Of a stretch of DNA of 37,594 bases, positions 5,902 to 12,684 are shown piece by piece. This DNA is from Janibacter limosus NBRC 16128. GTDB lineage: Bacteria; Actinomycetota; Actinomycetes; Actinomycetales; Dermatophilaceae. The stretch covers positions 1 through 37,594 of the forward strand of contig NZ_BCSS01000035.1 of NCBI RefSeq assembly GCF_001570985.1, written 5' to 3'. A program made the position numbers and the translations under genes. A model generated the notes under the pieces. It did no database searches and was not told the DNA's origin. It worked only from the letters and a program-made list of their open reading frames with translations. How positions within the stretch are numbered: the first letter of the stretch is position 1; each line of letters begins with the position of its first letter.

Positions 5902-6041
5902 GCCGCGTGGTGTGCTCCCAGTGCCGCGACGGCGACCACGCCCACTGCTACGACACCAAGCACCCGCAACAGGACTACCCAGGCTGTTCCTGCCAGCACC
6001 AGACGCGCGAGAACGCAGGAAGGAGCAAAGCCGATGGCTGA
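5898..6041 (+). CDS. Tiny Cys/His-rich protein, copy 1
   Basis: This is a 47-aa protein starting at a GTG that overlaps the upstream stop. It contains CSQCRDGDHAHCYDTKH and, 13 residues on, CSC, giving several Cys and His ligands for one compact zinc site. A paralogue lies at 7606-7743 on the other side of the replication-type gene, with the same Cys/His spacing and most residues shared. Its last codons overlap the next ATG at 6034. The function is unknown. Confidence 0.65.
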   Translation: MSRVVCSQCRDGDHAHCYDTKHPQQDYPGCSCQHQTRENAGRSKADG

Positions 6042-6282
6042 CCAACACGGCTCGTCGAACAGGTGCCCCGACGAGGACCACGCAGGATGCGCGGACTCAC
6101 AGTGCCTGTGCCTCTGCCACGCAGAGGCTCTCCTGCGTCGGATGGAGAGCGAACCATGGCCGCCTGTGCGGCGCTGGAGCATCGAGACTGATGCCCACGA
6201 TCCGAAGGTCGACCGCAGCCGTGAACGCGACCGGCGATGGGGGCGCGATCCGACTCGTGACGGGCGAGGCCGAAGCCTCTAA
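6034..6282 (+). CDS. Small Cys-rich protein (unknown function)
   Basis: This is an 82-aa protein whose N-terminal half holds CPDEDHAGCADSQCLCLCH, a dense cluster of Cys and His suited to zinc binding. The C-terminal half is strongly basic and rich in Arg and Asp. The ATG at 6034 lies inside the last codons of the previous tiny gene and has AAGGAG at 6020-6025. It forms a three-gene overlapping run with 5461 and 5898. The family is not recognised. Confidence 0.65.
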   Translation: MADQHGSSNRCPDEDHAGCADSQCLCLCHAEALLRRMESEPWPPVRRWSIETDAHDPKVDRSRERDRRWGRDPTRDGRGRSL

Positions 6283-6313
6283 GGAGGCGTAGGTCGCTCA
6301 CAACGCGTGAGAC

Positions 6314-6356
6314 CCCCCCCCAGGCCCGCATCTCCCGATGCAGCACCTGAGGGGGG
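6314..6356 (+). terminator. Long two-part hairpin
   Basis: A run of nine C (6313-6321) plus AGG pairs with CCTGAGGGGGG (6346-6356), with one mismatch. An inner GCATC (6328-6332)/GATGC (6337-6341) closes a TCCC loop. It follows the stop at 6282 and is probably the operon terminator. Confidence 0.6.
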
Positions 6357-6637
6357 CCGATAATGCCCGTGAAGGCCGTGCACTTGAGCCTCACCGCAAT
6401 GGGGGTTCGCCCAACATGGTCGCAGTCGTTACGAGGTCGCCTTCATGGGGGGCGCCCCGGTCCCTGTTACACCGTCAGTCTACCGGAGGCGGGGCGAGGC
6501 GTACAGCGGCGAAAACCCCTCGGCCCGGACTGGGGAGCGGTCTGTCCCGCACATCGGTAGGCACCCTGTCGGTGACTACACTTACCGTTAGAAGCGATGT
6601 AGGTGACCGCCAGTTGTGGCAAGTAAGGAGGACATCG
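6357..6637 (+). promoter_or_regulatory. Leader of the replication-type gene, possible origin region
   Basis: These 281 bases hold no convincing gene. Near the 3' end, CGGTA (6555-6559) and TACCG (6583-6587) form the arms of an imperfect palindrome with inner CACC/GGTG, a candidate autoregulatory or initiator-binding site. TACACT within it is a possible -10. AAGGAGG precedes the ATG at 6638. I see no clear iteron array. Confidence 0.4.
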
Positions 6638-7567
6638 ATGGATGCCCGTGAACGTCATAACGAAGAGACCCCCGCCCGGCAAGCGTTCAAGACGCTTCGG
6701 CTCGGGCTGCTGGAGGTCGTGGCGAAGGGTGCGCCCGAGGCGGACGCCGCCGAGACCGTGGGAGACAGCGGGCTGGCAATCGTGCTCCCCAACGCCAGTG
6801 CCTTGTCCTACTCTCGCGCGGACGAACTGCGGTCACGCGCAGCTCGCCGCGCTGACATTCCTTTGCGAGCAGGGTTTGTGCGCAGCGACGATCCGGACAT
6901 CGTTCCGCCGCTGGCGAAGCTGGTGAGCTCAGGCGGCCGCGGTGGGGCCACGCCCCTCAAGTTGTACCTCGGTCTCGTGTGGATCGCGTCCAGCCCACCC
7001 TTCGACGTCCCACGACTGTCGTCGCGGGTCTGGGCGGAGCTCTTGGATCTCGAGGACCCTGGTAGCAAAGGAAAGAAGAGGATTGCTGCTGCGGTGAGCA
7101 GGTTGGAAGAACTCCAACTGATCCAGGTCAGCCGTAGGCGGGGGGAACCGTCGGCGATCCGGCTGCTCAAAGAAGACGGCAGCGGCGATCCGTACAAGCA
7201 GATCCCCTCGACCAGCTACCTGAAGGCGGCGGGTGGCCAGAAGTTGCGCTACTTCAAGGTCAACACTCGGCTGTGGACCGAGGGACACATCCAGTCGATG
7301 AGCGCCAAGGCGCTGGCCATGTTGCTGGTAATCCTCGAAGAGCAGTACGGCAAGGACGCTCCGGTCTGGTTCAGCGAGTCGCGATTCGAGGAGAGGTTCC
7401 GCCTGAGCCGGCCCACCAAGTCTGAGGGAGGCAAAGAACTGTTCCAGCGACAGCTCATCGTGATCAAGCGGGAAGCAGTGACACGAACCGGAGCTGCGTT
7501 CGAGATTGAACGAACCCGAAACACCTACCGGGCGATCAACGACGCCGTGCCTAGCGGGCTGGACTAA
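6638..7567 (+). CDS. Winged-helix protein, candidate plasmid replication initiator
   Basis: This is a 309-aa basic protein. The first 90 residues are variable. From about residue 100 (GGATPLKLYLGLVWIAS) to about 185 it reads as a winged helix (helices, then VSRLEELQLIQVSRRRGEPSAIRLLKED as recognition helix and wing). A second alpha/beta region follows (about 195-300; YFKVNTRLWTEGHIQSMSAKALAMLLVILEE), so two winged-helix halves are plausible, as in many plasmid Rep proteins. The start at 6638 is chosen for AAGGAGG at 6625-6631. Its position beside parA and the long non-coding leader supports Rep. It could also be a transcription regulator, and 35054 is a competing Rep candidate. Confidence 0.55.
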   Translation: MDARERHNEETPARQAFKTLRLGLLEVVAKGAPEADAAETVGDSGLAIVLPNASALSYSRADELRSRAARRADIPLRAGFVRSDDPDIVPPLAKLVSSGGRGGATPLKLYLGLVWIASSPPFDVPRLSSRVWAELLDLEDPGSKGKKRIAAAVSRLEELQLIQVSRRRGEPSAIRLLKEDGSGDPYKQIPSTSYLKAAGGQKLRYFKVNTRLWTEGHIQSMSAKALAMLLVILEEQYGKDAPVWFSESRFEERFRLSRPTKSEGGKELFQRQLIVIKREAVTRTGAAFEIERTRNTYRAINDAVPSGLD

Positions 7568-7605
7568 GGAATCGGAGGGGCAGCCGCTCCCACCCTCTGA
7601 GTCGC

Positions 7606-7743
7606 GTGGTGTGCCCGGAATGCCGCGACGGCGGCCACGCCCACTGCTACGACACCAAGCGCCCTCAGCAGGACTACCGAGGATGTGCCTGCCAGCACAA
7701 TCCGCGCGAGGGGGAGCAGAAGGACGCGGGCGAGGCGGCATGA
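7606..7743 (+). CDS. Tiny Cys/His-rich protein, copy 2
   Basis: This is a 45-aa paralogue of 5898-6041. CPECRDGGHAHCYDTKR and the later CAC match copy 1 nearly residue for residue, and the DNA is also close over about 90 bases. Copy 1 starts GTG-AGC-CGC-GTG-GTG. Here the first codon position is CTG, so the start is probably the GTG at 7606 or 7609. It sits 38 bases after the winged-helix gene. The function is unknown. Confidence 0.6.
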   Translation: MVCPECRDGGHAHCYDTKRPQQDYRGCACQHNPREGEQKDAGEAA

Positions 7744-7873
7744 GCGGGGACGAGCGCTGAGTTAGCCCGCTGGACATCGAAGCACCAAGGCCACACGCGC
7801 GGCAGGCGGGACACCTTAAGAGAGACACCCAGCGGTGGCCAGCCGCGGGGGTGCATGGTGCAACACTCCCTGC

Positions 7874-9625
7874 ATGACGGGGTCCACGCCAGCCAAGAAC
7901 CAACTCTACTTTGGAGACAACCTGGACATCCTCCAGAGATACGTCCCAAGCGAATCCGTTGACCTGGTGTACCTAGACCCACCGTTCAACAGCAACCGTA
8001 ACTACTCGGTCATCTTCAATCGCAACGGAGAGGTACCCCTGGACGCTTCGGCGCAGATCGAGGCATTCGAGGACACCTGGCACTGGACACCCCTGACTGA
8101 CGAGCAGTTCGCGGAGTACCAAGAAACGCTGCCACCCAAGGTTGCTGATGCGCTCACCGCATTCCACACACTCCTCGGCGAGAACGACGCTATGGCGTAT
8201 TTGGTCAACATGGCGCCCCGGCTCGTCGAACTGCATCGGGTGCTCAAGCAAACGGGCTCGCTCTACCTGCACTGCGATCCCACCATGAGTCACTACCTGA
8301 AGGTCCTACTCGACGCGATCTTCGACGTCCGCAACTTCCGCAACGAGGTCATCTGGCGGCGCACAGGGTCCCACGGCAAGACGAAACGGTTCGGTCCCGT
8401 GCATGACGTCATCCTTTACTACGCCAAGTCGAAGGAGTTCACCTGGAACCAGCCCAGAAGGCCGTACGCCAATGGGCACGTGGAGAACTACTTCATCAAG
8501 GACGACAACGGGTGGCGGACCAATTACTACGGCAACGTCCTTACCGGATCAGGCACCCGTGGTGGCCTCTCGGGCAAGCCGTGGCGAGGCTACGACCCGA
8601 CCGCCAAGGGACGGCATTGGGCCATTCCCAGTGCGTTGCTGGAGGGCCTAGAAGACGAAACCGAGGGACTCGACCAACACGAAAAGATGGACCTTCTTGC
8701 AGAACGCGGGCGAATCACCTTCGGCGAAGGTGCTGCCTGGCCGATCTATCAGCGCTACATCACTCGCGAAGACGGCGTCAGCGTCCCCGACATATGGGCA
8801 TACCAGCCCTACACGCAAGGCATGCTCTTCGGGACAGACGAGGGCATCGACGAGGACGTGCGTTGGCTCGGGACACAGGACGCGGAGCGGTTGGGCTACC
8901 CGACGCAGAAGCCGGTAGCGCTGCTGGAGCGGATCATTGGAGCCAGCTCGAACCCAGGTGACGTCGTACTCGACCCGTTTTGCGGTTGCGGCACGACTGT
9001 CGACGCTGCCCAGAAGATGGACCGCAAGTGGGTCGGGATCGACATCACGTACATCTCAATCGACCTGATCGTTAAGCGCCTTGCTCACACCTACGGCGAC
9101 GAAATCCGTGAAGCGTTTGAGACGAACGGCATCCCCCAGGATCTCGCCGCGGCACAGGCGATGTTCACCCGCGACGCCTTCGAGTTCGAACGGTGGGCGG
9201 TGACCTTGGTCGCGGCTCAACCCAACCAGAAGCAGGTCGGAGACAAGGGTATTGACGGGGTTGGCCGGTTCCTGCTCGACGCGAAGGGGAAGGGCAAGGT
9301 CGGCCGCGTCCTGGTCTCCGTGAAGGGCGGCAAGAACATCAACCCCTCCATGGTCAGAGACCTCGATGGGACCCTCAGCGCACAGAAGGCGGAGATGGGC
9401 ATTCTCGTCACATTGACCCCTGCCACGAAGGGAGTTAAGGACGCGATCGCTCACGGGGGCGTGTATACACACCCAGCCAACGGACAGGTTTTCCCGCGGC
9501 TCCAGCACGTGACCATCATGGACCTACTCAAGGGAAGCAGGCCGACTCTCCCGACGATGCTCAGGCCCTACATCGAGGCCAAGAAGCAACTCTCGCAGAA
9601 GGGCGAGCAGTTCGGCCTGTTCTAG
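7874..9625 (+). CDS. DNA methyltransferase (N4/N6, beta class) fused to an Mrr-like nuclease domain
   Basis: This is a 583-aa protein. Motif IV DPPF (residues 35-38) comes first and the AdoMet motif I DPFCGCGTT (367-375) comes late, the order of beta-class amino-methyltransferases. QKPVALLERII precedes motif I. The C-terminal part (about 435-555) has GDKGIDGVGRFL then VLVSVKGG, the Asp and Lys of a PD-(D/E)xK fold with Ser in place of the middle acid, as in Mrr-like domains. It should methylate adenine or cytosine in a specific sequence; whether the tail cuts DNA is open. No separate restriction gene is adjacent. The start is uncertain (7835 or 7874) with no clear Shine-Dalgarno; 7874 best fits the domain edge. 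Confidence 0.9.
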   Translation: MTGSTPAKNQLYFGDNLDILQRYVPSESVDLVYLDPPFNSNRNYSVIFNRNGEVPLDASAQIEAFEDTWHWTPLTDEQFAEYQETLPPKVADALTAFHTLLGENDAMAYLVNMAPRLVELHRVLKQTGSLYLHCDPTMSHYLKVLLDAIFDVRNFRNEVIWRRTGSHGKTKRFGPVHDVILYYAKSKEFTWNQPRRPYANGHVENYFIKDDNGWRTNYYGNVLTGSGTRGGLSGKPWRGYDPTAKGRHWAIPSALLEGLEDETEGLDQHEKMDLLAERGRITFGEGAAWPIYQRYITREDGVSVPDIWAYQPYTQGMLFGTDEGIDEDVRWLGTQDAERLGYPTQKPVALLERIIGASSNPGDVVLDPFCGCGTTVDAAQKMDRKWVGIDITYISIDLIVKRLAHTYGDEIREAFETNGIPQDLAAAQAMFTRDAFEFERWAVTLVAAQPNQKQVGDKGIDGVGRFLLDAKGKGKVGRVLVSVKGGKNINPSMVRDLDGTLSAQKAEMGILVTLTPATKGVKDAIAHGGVYTHPANGQVFPRLQHVTIMDLLKGSRPTLPTMLRPYIEAKKQLSQKGEQFGLF

Positions 9626-9693
9626 CTGTGAGGACTCGGGCGACGCGAGCAACCGCGCGGATCATCCCAACGCGGGCGACTCATTGATGTCGC

Positions 9694-9894
9694 CTATTGG
9701 CCTTCGACAGGCTCCGGTGGCGTCCCGTCGCCGGCCCAACGTCGCAGGCTGTAGCGCCGCATCTCTCGTCCGTCGATCGTGATGAGCACGCCAGTGCCCT
9801 TCGGCCACAGCCGCCACCCTTCGGCCGCTAGAGCAAGTGCCCACGCCTCGGGGTCGTCGTTCGGGAGGAGATCCCGGAGGGTATAGCGCCACAC
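9694..9894 (-). CDS. Small protein on the minus strand (unknown)
   Basis: This is a 66-aa reading frame starting at GTG 9894. The protein (WRYTLRDLLPNDDPEAWALA, then GWRLWPKGTGVLITIDGREM) has the look of a real small alpha/beta protein, with codon third positions rich in G/C. In the same frame the sense codons continue upstream to about 9912 without an ATG. A good Shine-Dalgarno (GGAGGAAGGAG, minus strand near 9920-9930) points to an ATG in another frame, so a start-region frameshift is possible. It is convergent with the methyltransferase gene. The family is not recognised. Confidence 0.45.
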   Translation of the reverse strand: MWRYTLRDLLPNDDPEAWALALAAEGWRLWPKGTGVLITIDGREMRRYSLRRWAGDGTPPEPVEGQ

Positions 9895-10021
9895 GTAGAC
9901 AAGGTTCTCATCGGGCTCCTTCCTCCTGCGATGAGGCTCGTCAAGCGCGACATGTCAACGTTGATCCCAACGGCTCGGTGACACAGGCGCACAGTTTGGT
10001 TGCGCGCTACGCTCCGGACGC

Positions 10022-11518
10022 ATGGCCAAGCCTCGCGTTCACCAGGTTGCAAAAGAAGTGGGCATACCGGCCAAGGACGCCATGCGGCTACTCGCCGAGA
10101 TGGGTGTACCTGCTATATCCGCGAGCGGGACAATCACGCCGCGACAGGCTGAGGATCTACGCAGGGCTGTCGACGATCGTCGTCAGACCCGTCAGGAGGA
10201 AAGCCAAGGTAGGTCGTCACCCGTACACCCCTCGGCTCGCGCCGCGCAGGTTCGCCGGTCCCTGCTGAGCCGCGCAGAGTCGGACTGGTCGAGGTTCGAC
10301 TTCAGCAATGCTGACCAAAGAGCCTGGATAGTCGCTGGCGTCCCGATCGACAAGGCGCACCTGGCGGCGATAGCGCGTGAAAGTTCCCGACGCGACCGGC
10401 AAGGCCCACGCATCACAGCTGACACGCTGCGGCAGGAGTGCCGGCCAGGTGAACGCGTTATCGACGCACTTGTCGCGGGGACAAACGCGATCCGTGTCGA
10501 GGAACGTCTCGCAAAGCGTGGTGGCCAGCCCCTGCGGGGTGTCGATGAGCAGCTGCTTGCCGTCGCAACTTCGTCGCCCCTCCCCGCAGAGACCGACGTC
10601 GACGGCCTCGTCGAGGCCTTCCGGGCCGCAGAGTGGACCCCGAGAAGCACGCCTCGGGTCGCCGATCTTCTCATCCGAGCCATCGAGCCCCGCGAGCCGC
10701 GCCTCCGCGCACTAGCAGTGCTGGGAGAGCAGGTCAGCAGGTATAGCGCGGACCGAACCGTCGGATCGCTGCTCTCCGCCTATGCACGAGCACATGGGGT
10801 CTTTCACGTCGACGAGCACCTTGAGCTTCTATGCCGGGAAGGTATGGACGAATCTGTCGCTGACGCCCCCAAAACCCTTGTCGTGCTCCAACTCCTACGG
10901 GACGCAGTCAGGTCAAGGAACTTCTACTTCATTCGCGAGGGCGCCCGCAGCGCGCTCAGCATGGAGGCGACCGGGTCTAGCCAAGACCAGCCGGGGGTGC
11001 GCGCGGGGATCGGGTTCACCGAGGACATTTCCCAAGCGCCGGGCAGCGTTGTCGCCTGGTCTCCCGGCCCCCTTGGGGAGACCGTGTGCATCACGCTCAG
11101 TAGTAAAAAACAAGCGCGCTTGCTATCCGGCAAGAACTGGCTCACCGAGGTCGAAACGTACGCGGCATACGTCGAGCAGGCGGGCTCCGCCGCGGCGATG
11201 ATTGCCGGGCTCACCACTCCACAGGTGAGAGCGAGTAGCACAACGCACCCAGGGGACGAGGGGCCTCCGGCGCAGCCGCCTCCCGGCACCCGCCTACGTG
11301 ACGTGGTCATGCACTACCGATCCAGCTCGGATGACCAGATCACGAACCCTTCACCTCGACCTCGGCACAGCCCCGATCACCGCTGGCTCGTACGGGGCCA
11401 CTACCGACGGCAGTGGAGCCCCAGGACCCAGACGCACACACGCATCTGGATTGAGGAGCATGAGTCAGGGCCCGCCGACAAGCCGTTGCTGATCCTCGAG
11501 AGGGTGATCGTCAGCTGA
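10022..11518 (+). CDS. Protein with IF2_N-like N-terminus and a conserved C-terminal module
   Basis: This is a 498-aa soluble protein. Residues 1-55 (MAKPRVHQVAKEVGIPAKDA, then LLAEMGVPAISASGTITPRQ) resemble the IF2_N helical domain at the start of bacterial IF-2. The GTPase that should follow is absent. The middle is an Arg/Ala-rich helical region. The last 55 residues (HRWLVRGHYRRQWSPRTQTH, then RIWIEEHESGPADKPLL) match a module I know from many actinobacterial plasmid and phage proteins of unknown role. TACGCT lies eight bases before the ATG and no Shine-Dalgarno is seen, which suggests a leaderless transcript. A regulatory or defence-related role is possible; neither is shown. Confidence 0.75.
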   Translation: MAKPRVHQVAKEVGIPAKDAMRLLAEMGVPAISASGTITPRQAEDLRRAVDDRRQTRQEESQGRSSPVHPSARAAQVRRSLLSRAESDWSRFDFSNADQRAWIVAGVPIDKAHLAAIARESSRRDRQGPRITADTLRQECRPGERVIDALVAGTNAIRVEERLAKRGGQPLRGVDEQLLAVATSSPLPAETDVDGLVEAFRAAEWTPRSTPRVADLLIRAIEPREPRLRALAVLGEQVSRYSADRTVGSLLSAYARAHGVFHVDEHLELLCREGMDESVADAPKTLVVLQLLRDAVRSRNFYFIREGARSALSMEATGSSQDQPGVRAGIGFTEDISQAPGSVVAWSPGPLGETVCITLSSKKQARLLSGKNWLTEVETYAAYVEQAGSAAAMIAGLTTPQVRASSTTHPGDEGPPAQPPPGTRLRDVVMHYRSSSDDQITNPSPRPRHSPDHRWLVRGHYRRQWSPRTQTHTRIWIEEHESGPADKPLLILERVIVS

Positions 11519-11889
11519 GGTTCCCTGGACGCGCCAGCGTCGTCGCTCAGGGATGCCGCCGCGCGGACACGGGCGCGCGGGGGTCGTCCGTATGACGGCT
11601 CGGTGACGTCAAGTTCTGAGCCGCAAGTTATGCGGTGACGATCGACGCGGCCATGGTTGCGCGGTGATGGTCATCTCTCACCCGCCAGCGAATGAGCGAA
11701 CGTGCCGACCCGCCTCCTTGCGTGCGTCCCGGATGACGTCACGCGCCCGGTCCACCACGGCGACCAAGGGTCTGGGCGTCAGTTCGCTGTCGCGCCCGCC
11801 GTCACCGGTACGTGGTTCAACGCGAAGGAAGAGGGTCGTCGGCGAAGCTGTCGCCGTGACCACCCCCAGGGGTTGAGCCCGACTCGTCC
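11519..11889 (+). other. Intergenic region with composite direct repeat
   Basis: This stretch between the IF2_N-like gene and tetR has no convincing gene. It holds CGGTGACG at 11601-11608 and 11633-11640, and between them CAAGTTCTGAG (11610-11620) and CAAGTTATGCG (11624-11634), plus a CCGCA/TGCGG hairpin. These look like a recombination scar or the end of an element. A 61-codon minus-strand frame (11678-11863) ending VDRARDVIRDARKEAG could be a small gene or the tail of a broken one. Confidence 0.4.
11678..11863 (-). CDS. Possible small protein or gene remnant
   Basis: This is a 61-aa frame with codon use like the neighbouring genes. Its C-terminal half (PLVAVVDRARDVIRDARKEA) is a plausible amphipathic helix. 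There is no clear Shine-Dalgarno (GGGGGT precedes GTG). It lies next to the direct repeats at 11601-11640 and could be a remnant left by an insertion. Confidence 0.25.
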   Translation of the reverse strand: MVTATASPTTLFLRVEPRTGDGGRDSELTPRPLVAVVDRARDVIRDARKEAGRHVRSFAGG

Positions 11890-12543
11890 TCAGCCGTGCG
11901 GTCTCGCGGTCTCATGGATAGGCTCTTCGCGTCGGAGAGGGAAACACGTGGAGTGCTCAGTGGCGCGGCCTCCTAGGAGCAACTGGCGTGTGGCGTGTAC
12001 CGCGAAGTCGGACACGGCTGCAGGGTCATCCCCCTGGTCGACCCTGCGGATGCAGGCGTCGACGACGGACTGGAGCACGGTCATGGCCAGGTCAGGATGC
12101 GGGTACCCAAACTCGCGCACTGCTGGCTCGAGGGCCTCTTGCAGCGATATGTGCATGTCCGCCACGCGCTGTCGGGCCGCTGGTGAAAGTGACGTGCGGG
12201 ACAGTGCGGCCCGCCAGCCGTGGGTTCCGCTGGCGGCCTGCTCGAGGTTAGATCTGACGTATGCGGCGATCTGCTCTTCCGGGGTGGTTTCGGCTGCGAT
12301 CGCGTGCTCCACGGCCTCGATCCAGGCGGGGAACTCTCTGGTGACGATGAGCTCGAGCAGGTCGTCAATGGAGTCGAAGTAGCGGTAGATGCTGTTGCGG
12401 GCGATCCCCGCTCGTGCTGCAACCGCGCCAGCGGTCAAAGCATCCATACCGTCCTCGTCGAGGATCGCCTCGGCCGCATCGATCAGCTGGGCTAGTCGGC
12501 GAGCCCGGTGCTCGCGGACACTCCCGGCGTCGATCTTGGGCAT
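11890..12543 (-). CDS. TetR-family transcriptional regulator
   Basis: This is a 217-aa TetR-type repressor. The N-terminal HTH spans about residues 15-62 (LIDAAEAILDEDGMDALTAG, AARAGIARNSIYRYFDSID), and the helical C-terminal ligand domain follows. The ATG at 12543 is chosen over 12573 because AGGGGGGAAG sits just before it. The gene is divergent from the MMPL transporter with 141 bases between them. A 23-bp imperfect palindrome at 12628-12650 in that gap is the likely operator, so it probably represses the exporter until an exported compound or lipid binds. Confidence 0.92.
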   Translation of the reverse strand: MPKIDAGSVREHRARRLAQLIDAAEAILDEDGMDALTAGAVAARAGIARNSIYRYFDSIDDLLELIVTREFPAWIEAVEHAIAAETTPEEQIAAYVRSNLEQAASGTHGWRAALSRTSLSPAARQRVADMHISLQEALEPAVREFGYPHPDLAMTVLQSVVDACIRRVDQGDDPAAVSDFAVHATRQLLLGGRATEHSTCFPLRREEPIHETARPHG

Positions 12544-12627
12544 CTTCCCCCCTGCAACGCGATGACAACGCACAACAGCCTATCCGTCTTCCGGGGTTCC
12601 GTTTGGCAAGTGTTACATTGGCCGCGT

Positions 12628-12650
12628 CTTAGCGACACCCTGTCCCTAAG
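12628..12650. promoter_or_regulatory. Putative TetR operator
   Basis: CTTAGCGACA (12628-12637) and TGTCCCTAAG (12641-12650) are inverted around CCC with one mismatch. It lies between tetR and the MMPL gene. TTGGCA at 12604-12609 could be the -35 of the transporter promoter, in which case the palindrome covers the -10. This assignment is inference from position and symmetry. Confidence 0.55.
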
Positions 12651-12684
12651 GTGTATTTTCTGGCTCTCCGTTCAAGGATTCTTG

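Noticed and set aside
12508-12684. Upstream extension of the MMPL gene
   Set aside because: It would cover the tetR start and the operator. ATG 12685 has a ribosome site and the normal family N-terminus.
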